A DNA stretch of 17,431 nt from positions 8,090 to 25,520 of the forward strand of contig DMTN01000045.1 in assembly GCA_003477305.1 (NCBI GenBank). The letters run 5' to 3'. Positions 13,240 to 17,431 of the stretch are shown one piece after another; positions within the stretch are counted from its first letter, which is position 1, and each line of letters starts with the position of its first letter. A program made the position numbers and the translations under genes. Origin of the DNA: Acholeplasmatales bacterium. GTDB taxonomy: Bacteria > Bacillota_I > Bacilli_A > Izemoplasmatales > Hujiaoplasmataceae. The notes beneath the pieces are model-generated. The model was not told where the DNA came from. It made no database searches and saw nothing but the letters and a program-made list of their open reading frames with translations.

Positions 13240-14166
13240 TCACTCCGTTTTGCGTAAGTCGTCGAGATACTTGACGGCCGAGAGGGCGGCGATCGCGCCG
13301 TCGGAGATCGCCGTGGCGATCAGCCGGAAATCTTTCTTCGTGACGTCGCCGGCGGCGAACAGCCCCGGGATCTTCGTATGCATGTCGCGGTCGACGGCGA
13401 CGAACCCGTCGGATCCGACCGCGCCGGTCTTCGCCAGATACCCGGTTTCGGGAAAGTTCCCGACGTAGACGAAGGCGCCCTGCGCGGGCAAAACCGATTC
13501 CGCGCCGGTTTCCTTGTCGCGGATTGTCACGCCTTCGAGGACGCGGTCGCCGGTGAAGCCGATCACGGCCGTGGACGTGTGGATCCGGATGTTCGGGTTG
13601 CGCCGGATGCGGGCGGCGAGGCCGGCCGCGGCGGTGAACTCGGGAAGGTCATGGACGATCACGACCGACTTGGCGATGCCGGCGAGGTAGTTGCTTTCCT
13701 CGAGCGCCGAATCGCCGCCGCCGATCACGACGACGTCCTTGCCTTTGAAGAAGATGCCGTCGCAGACGGCGCAGTAGGAGATGCCCTTGCCGGCAAAGTC
13801 GGCTTCGCCCGGCACGCCGAGCGGCTTCGATTTCGTTCCGGTCGCGGCGATCACGGCTAAGGCGAGATAGTCGCCGTTGTCGGTCAAAACGCGGAATCCC
13901 GCATCGGTCCGGTCGATCGCGAGGACCTTGCCGTAGCGGTCTTCGATCCCGAGGTCGCGCAGATGGGTGACCATCTTGGCGACGAGTTCTTCGGCCGAGA
14001 CGCGGCCGAAGCCGAGATAGTTGTCGACCTGGTAGGTGGAGAGGACTCTTCCGCCCGGGGTCGAGCGGTCCAGCACGACGACGTCCTTGTCGGCGCGCTT
14101 GGCATAGATCGCCGCCATCATCCCGGCGGGACCGCAGCCGACGATCAGAAGTTCGCAATGGATCAT
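13240..14166 (-). CDS. trxB: Thioredoxin reductase-type flavoprotein with altered cofactor motif
   Basis: This FAD enzyme of 308 residues should reduce thioredoxin or a related disulfide protein. It has the FAD dinucleotide motif GCGPAG (10-15), TPGGR and QVDNY near 36-50, the redox pair C132-AVC135-D, the second nucleotide motif GGGDSA (149-154) and the C-terminal FAD motif AAGDV (271-275). The segment that in NADPH-dependent enzymes reads HRRxxFR is here H172-D-L-P-E-F-T, with both arginines that contact the 2'-phosphate of NADPH lost. This suggests NADH or another electron donor, as known for some atypical thioredoxin reductases. Its ATG overlaps the lgt stop, and whiA follows by four bases. 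No thioredoxin gene adjoins; the membrane CPSC protein near 11325 is the only candidate in the window. Confidence 0.93.
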   Translation of the reverse strand: MIHCELLIVGCGPAGMMAAIYAKRADKDVVVLDRSTPGGRVLSTYQVDNYLGFGRVSAEELVAKMVTHLRDLGIEDRYGKVLAIDRTDAGFRVLTDNGDYLALAVIAATGTKSKPLGVPGEADFAGKGISYCAVCDGIFFKGKDVVVIGGGDSALEESNYLAGIAKSVVIVHDLPEFTAAAGLAARIRRNPNIRIHTSTAVIGFTGDRVLEGVTIRDKETGAESVLPAQGAFVYVGNFPETGYLAKTGAVGSDGFVAVDRDMHTKIPGLFAAGDVTKKDFRLIATAISDGAIAALSAVKYLDDLRKTE

Positions 14167-15455
14167 GGCTGAACCGGTTCCTTGGCTTTCTTCCGGAATT
14201 CGTTGAAATCAAAGGCGCCGGGGATGTCTCCATAGGATCCGGTCTTCCATTTGAAGCGGATCAAGAGGTCGAGGGTGACCGCGCCGAGGATCATCAAGAC
14301 CGAGGTCGTGGTCGCGGCCTGAAGTTCGAGGCCGAACAGGTCGTAGACGAGCGGGTCGGTGCGCATCGATTCGATGAAGATCCGGACGGCGCCGTACCAG
14401 ACGAGGTAGAACGGCATCAGTTCGCCGATCCGGATGCCTTTGAGGCGGCGGAGGACGAGGGCGACGCCGAAGCCGACCCAGTTCAACATCAGTTCATAGA
14501 GGAAGGTCGGATGATAATATGCTGTGATCGGCTCGACGGCCGAGCCGTGCGTGCCGGCGATGATGTACATGTTGTTGGCGATGAACTCGGGAATCCCCAA
14601 TGTATTGCGGAGGAAGCTCCACTGCGCTTCGAGCTGCGTCGAGGAGAGCGGTCCGTTGACATAATCGAAGATGACGCCGCCGTGGGCTTCCTGGTTCAGG
14701 AAGTTGCCCCAGCGGCCGAAGGTCTGGGCGAACACGAAGCCGACGGCGACGAGGTCGATGACTTTCCATACGCTGATCTTGCGGATCCGGCAGTAGATCG
14801 TGACGCTGACGGCGGCGAAGACGAAGGCGCCGTGGATCGCGAGGCCGGAGAGACCGACGAATTGCGCGCCGTCGCCGCCGGTCGAGAAGCCGAGGATATG
14901 GAGGATCGTATCCCAGACGCCGCCATAGGCGAAGCTTTCCCATTCGAAAGCGACGTACCAGAGGCGGGACCCGAGGATCGCGATCGGCACGATCCAGAGG
15001 AAGCCGTCGATCAGATCGTCCTTGTTCAAACCGGTGCGCTTCGCTTCCTTGAGACCGAAGACCAACGCCAACATGATCCCGGCCATGATGAAGACGGAGT
15101 AGAACATGATCTCCCGCCCGCCGATCACGGCGAGGCGGTTGTCAAGCGTATAGACGGCCTTGATCGTGACGTTGCCGTCGATCTCGCTCCACTGGCTTTC
15201 CCAGAGGTTCCAGCGGGTGAAATAGCCGTTGTCCTTGTTGTCGGGCTTGGCCGGGGCAGTGATCGTGCAGACCTCACCGGCGGTGCAGTCGATCGTCTTC
15301 AGGACGGTGCCGTCGTAGTCGACGAAGGTGACGGCGTAGGCGCCGTCGGCGGTCTTCCAGGTCGGCGTCGTATCCCACACGGAGAAGACGATGATGACCG
15401 TCAGAATGATGCCTAGGGCGATCCCGATCCGGATCAATCGTTGTTTCATGGTCAT
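14163..15455 (-). CDS. lgt: Prolipoprotein diacylglyceryl transferase with extra N-terminal InlB B-repeat-like domain
   Basis: Lgt transfers diacylglycerol from phosphatidylglycerol to the lipobox cysteine of prolipoproteins in the membrane. At 430 residues it is much longer than the usual 260-300. The extra part is a TM anchor (about 6-27) and an outside domain (about 36-103): VTFVDYDGTVLKT, then C57 and C63, RWNLWESQW, and NVTIKAVYT at the end. This is the pattern of Listeria-Bacteroides (InlB B-type) repeats. The enzyme part (about 112-405) keeps H208 (LAIHGAF), G247-RWGNFLNQE-256, YHPTFLYE (314-321) and R358 (AVRIFIES), so it should be active. GGGAGG lies nine bases before the ATG, five bases after hprK. 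It overlaps trxB by four bases. The added domain may bind the wall or a substrate protein. Confidence 0.95.
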   Translation of the reverse strand: MTMKQRLIRIGIALGIILTVIIVFSVWDTTPTWKTADGAYAVTFVDYDGTVLKTIDCTAGEVCTITAPAKPDNKDNGYFTRWNLWESQWSEIDGNVTIKAVYTLDNRLAVIGGREIMFYSVFIMAGIMLALVFGLKEAKRTGLNKDDLIDGFLWIVPIAILGSRLWYVAFEWESFAYGGVWDTILHILGFSTGGDGAQFVGLSGLAIHGAFVFAAVSVTIYCRIRKISVWKVIDLVAVGFVFAQTFGRWGNFLNQEAHGGVIFDYVNGPLSSTQLEAQWSFLRNTLGIPEFIANNMYIIAGTHGSAVEPITAYYHPTFLYELMLNWVGFGVALVLRRLKGIRIGELMPFYLVWYGAVRIFIESMRTDPLVYDLFGLELQAATTTSVLMILGAVTLDLLIRFKWKTGSYGDIPGAFDFNEFRKKAKEPVQP

Positions 15456-15459
15456 CTTG

Positions 15460-16401
15460 TCATTCCTCCCGTTTCTTCGCGTTTTCGAGAATTTTGGCGT
15501 TCAAGTCGGCGTCGAACTGCTTTGCCGAATGATAGCCGAGCTGCTTCGCCTTGAAGTCATAGGCGGCCGCTTCGACGAGCGTCGCGGTGTTGCGCGCCTC
15601 GGTGATCGGGATCGACACCGAGGTGATCGGCGTATCGAACACGAAGCGGGCGTCTTCCTTCAAGCCAAGGCGGTCGAAATCGGTGAAAGCATCCCATTTG
15701 ACGAGGTTGACGAACATCGAGATGCGCTTGTTCTCGCGGTAGGCGCGAACCCCGAAGAGGTTGACGACGTTGACGATCCCGATGCCGCGGATCTCGAGGT
15801 ACTTCTTGAGGAGGTCTGGGGAGGAACCGATGACGACGCCCTTCTCCTTCTGGTACACTTCGACGATGTCGTCGGCGACGAGCATGTAGCCGCGGCGGAC
15901 CAGTTCGAGGGCGACCTCGGACTTTCCGACGCCGGACTCGCCGGAGATCACGACGCCGACGCCGTTGATGTCGAGGAGCACGCCGTGGATCGTCTGGCGC
16001 TCGGCGAGCGCCGCCTGCAGGAAGGTAAAGAGTTCGCTGTAAAGCGAGGAGGTCTTATAGGCGCTCTTCAGGACCGGGATCCCGAATGCGTCGCCGAACT
16101 GGAGGAACAGGTCGGGGACGACGACGTTCTTCGAGAAGACGAACGCCGGCGGCTCTTTCTCAAACAGCATCCGCGTGCGGATCAGTTGGTCGTTTTCGTT
16201 CAGCCAGTGGAAGAAGGTGCCTTCCTTCGAGCCGAGGATTTGGATGCGGTCGGATTCGTAGAAGTCGAACAAGCCCGCCAGTTCGAGGCCGGGTTTCGAC
16301 AGATTCGGATTCGTGACGGGCCGCAGGATGCCTTGCGCCCCGGCGAGGATGTCGAGCTTGAGTCCGGCGATCACGTCGCGGACGAACAGCGTTTGTTCCA
16401 T
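15460..16401 (-). CDS. hprK: HPr kinase/phosphorylase
   Basis: HprK phosphorylates Ser46 of HPr with ATP (or pyrophosphate) and removes it again; this governs carbon catabolite control and sugar uptake in Gram-positives. The start at 16401 with AAAGGGG upstream gives 313 residues, the usual size. The N-terminal domain (about 1-130) precedes H139-GVLLDINGVG and the Walker A motif G154-ESGVGKS-161. D177/D178 follow, and the HprK signature around LEIRGIGIVNVVNLFG (202-217) is intact. The catalytic residues therefore appear complete. It sits 13 bases after the upstream 4-TM gene and directly before lgt, the common Firmicutes order hprK-lgt. HPr and PTS genes are not in the window. An in-frame extension to 16461 overlaps the upstream gene and is rejected. 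Confidence 0.97.
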   Translation of the reverse strand: MEQTLFVRDVIAGLKLDILAGAQGILRPVTNPNLSKPGLELAGLFDFYESDRIQILGSKEGTFFHWLNENDQLIRTRMLFEKEPPAFVFSKNVVVPDLFLQFGDAFGIPVLKSAYKTSSLYSELFTFLQAALAERQTIHGVLLDINGVGVVISGESGVGKSEVALELVRRGYMLVADDIVEVYQKEKGVVIGSSPDLLKKYLEIRGIGIVNVVNLFGVRAYRENKRISMFVNLVKWDAFTDFDRLGLKEDARFVFDTPITSVSIPITEARNTATLVEAAAYDFKAKQLGYHSAKQFDADLNAKILENAKKREE

Positions 16402-16414
16402 GGCGAACCCCTTT

Positions 16415-16969
16415 CTATGTGCGCTTGGCGCGGCCGGACAATTTCCGGACCGCCCCCGCATACAGGAATTTGACGAAGAAGCGGAGGACCGTGAAGGCGG
16501 CGATGAAGGCGATCGGATCCCAGTATGTATAAAACGAGAACGCCTGCGGCAACACGACCAGGTCGGCGAGGTAGAAGAACACGAGATAAAGCAGGAAGAA
16601 GATCAACCCCGAGGAGTACAGGACGATCTTGACCTGATGCTTGAAGAAGTACCGCCGGATCAAGGTCTCGTAGGCGGTGAAGACCGCCGCGAGGCCGACA
16701 TAGACGAGGACGCTTCGTGCCTCGGCGAGACCGACGAGTTCGAGAAACAGGAAGAAGAGGATGAAATTCACCAAAAACCCGACGACGAAGTTCATCGGCA
16801 GGGATCGGGAATACTCGGTCGCCAGATCGATCCGGATCTGTCGGGGTCCGGCCGGTTTGGCTTCCTTCTTCAGTTTTTCGATCTCCTTGTGGTTCTGGGT
16901 CTTGACTTCCTCGATCAGTTTCTCGAGGTCCTCGATGCCCTTGCGGAGGTCGTCGTCCGTCTTTTTCAT
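16415..16969 (-). CDS. Coiled-coil plus four-TM membrane protein, unknown function
   Basis: The start at 16969 is chosen for AAAGGA eight bases upstream; it gives 184 residues. A charged helical segment (about 1-38, many E/K/D with heptad-like Leu/Ile) is followed by four TM helices at about 58-79, 86-104, 114-139 and 151-172 and a short basic tail. I do not recognise a family. It is the first gene of the block leading to hprK, lgt, trxB, whiA and acpS, with only 13 bases to hprK, so it is expressed with them. A role in envelope or transport physiology would fit the neighbours, but this is inference. The longer frame to 17011 includes the promoter region and is not used. Confidence 0.8.
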   Translation of the reverse strand: MKKTDDDLRKGIEDLEKLIEEVKTQNHKEIEKLKKEAKPAGPRQIRIDLATEYSRSLPMNFVVGFLVNFILFFLFLELVGLAEARSVLVYVGLAAVFTAYETLIRRYFFKHQVKIVLYSSGLIFFLLYLVFFYLADLVVLPQAFSFYTYWDPIAFIAAFTVLRFFVKFLYAGAVRKLSGRAKRT

Positions 16970-16982
16970 CGCGTTTTTCCTT

Positions 16983-16996
16983 TCGCCCGCGGGCGA
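16983..16996. repeat. 14-bp perfect palindrome in the leader of the hprK block
   Basis: TCGCCCGCGGGCGA is fully self-complementary. It lies between the predicted promoter and the ribosome site of the first gene. It could form a small hairpin next to AAAGGA or serve as a protein site. Confidence 0.45.
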
Positions 16997-17006
16997 GCTA
17001 CTTTCT

Positions 17007-17015
17007 ATCATATCA
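17007..17015 (-). promoter_or_regulatory. Extended -10 promoter of the hprK-acpS block
   Basis: The minus strand reads TGATATGAT, an extended -10 (TGn + TATGAT) about 40 bases before the ATG at 16969. No clear -35 is seen. It lies in the short gap after the uvrA terminator. Confidence 0.45.
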
Positions 17016-17066
17016 TAATTGCCGGAAATCTTCGAGAACTACGGAAAGAGAACTGCGTCGAAAGCG

Positions 17067-17099
17067 AAAAGAAGGGCGGGAGCTCAGATGCCTCCCGCC
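17067..17099 (-). terminator. Terminator overlapping the end of uvrA
   Basis: GGCGGGAG (17092-17099 read on the minus strand) pairs with CTCCCGCC (17075-17082), followed by CTTCTTTTC. The uvrA stop codon lies in the loop, so the stem's first arm is coding. Confidence 0.7.
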
Positions 17100-17431
17100 A
17101 ATACTTTCCTGAGATATTGACCGGTGTAGCTGTGCGGACATTTGGCGACTTCTTCGGGAGTGCCGATGAAAACGACTTCGCCGCCCTTGTCGCCGCCCTC
17201 GGGTCCGAGGTCGATCACGTGGTCGGCGACCTTGATGACGTCGAGGTTATGTTCGATCACGACCACCGTGGCGCCGGCCTCGACGATGTCCTGCAAAACC
17301 TTCAGGAGATTGACGATGTCGTGCGAGTGGAGGCCGGTCGTCGGCTCGTCGAGGATGTAGATCGACTTGTCGGTGATCCGCTTGTAGAGTTCGCTGGCGA
17401 GCTTGACGCGCTGCGCCTCGCCGCCGGACAG
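17084..17431 (-). CDS. uvrA: UvrABC system protein A, C-terminal fragment (runs off the window)
   Basis: UvrA is the DNA-damage recognition ATPase of nucleotide excision repair. The last 115 residues are visible. They begin with the ABC signature of the second nucleotide-binding domain (LSGGEAQRVKLASEL) and continue with the Walker B region IYILDEPTTGLH and the switch His in VVVIEHNLDVIKVADHVIDLGPEGG. The end is typical of UvrA, GTPEEVAKCPHSYTGQYL followed by a short tail. These features separate UvrA from other ABC ATPases. The rest of the gene lies to the right of the window. In many Firmicutes uvrA precedes hprK and lgt, as here with one extra gene between. A terminator hairpin overlaps its stop, so the downstream block has its own promoter. 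Confidence 0.97.
   Translation of the reverse strand: MSGGEAQRVKLASELYKRITDKSIYILDEPTTGLHSHDIVNLLKVLQDIVEAGATVVVIEHNLDVIKVADHVIDLGPEGGDKGGEVVFIGTPEEVAKCPHSYTGQYLRKVLAGGI

Overview
The window looks like a chromosomal segment of a Firmicutes-type bacterium (Bacilli / Mycoplasmatota side) with an unusually GC-rich core genome. The evidence is the order uvrA - membrane protein - hprK - lgt - trxB - whiA - acpS, strong Shine-Dalgarno sites, tRNA genes with encoded CCA ends, and WhiA and bifunctional HPr kinase, both typical of Gram-positives. TGA is used as an ordinary stop, so the code is not the Mycoplasma one. The lineage is inferred, not proven. Every gene I can support is on the minus strand, so transcription runs from high to low coordinates.

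Region 1 (about 17431 to 11900) is core housekeeping. It holds the C-terminal end of uvrA with its terminator, then a tight block of six genes: a 4-TM coiled-coil protein, hprK, lgt, trxB, whiA and acpS. Several neighbours overlap by ATGA or lie within a few bases, and a weak terminator ends the block. It links carbon regulation (HprK), lipoprotein lipidation (Lgt), thiol redox (TrxB), division control (WhiA) and acyl-carrier-protein activation (AcpS). Lgt carries an extra N-terminal domain resembling an InlB B-repeat. TrxB lacks the basic motif usually used for NADPH.

Region 2 (about 11900 to 6450) holds a membrane-anchored thioredoxin-like protein with its own promoter and terminator, then tex followed by a 7TM-PAS-GGDEF diguanylate cyclase, then a six-TM protein. 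Two tRNA-Ser genes (GCU, GGA) follow. The tRNA-Ser(GCU) promoter is nested inside the terminator of the preceding gene.

Region 3 (about 6200 to 1) is accessory and largely AT-richer, with long intergenic stretches and single genes that each have their own signals. In transcription order these are a class II Fic protein, a small probable gene fragment, a GNAT acetyltransferase, a secreted/4-TM protein, a 2-TM SLATT-like protein, and a membrane protein running off the left edge behind a Fur-box promoter. The most striking signal is in front of fic: six GTTTACAA-type boxes with strictly alternating 12/23-bp spacing (three pairs, 35-bp period). The promoter-proximal pair covers the predicted -10 and spacer. 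This suggests a dedicated regulatory array controlling the Fic enzyme.
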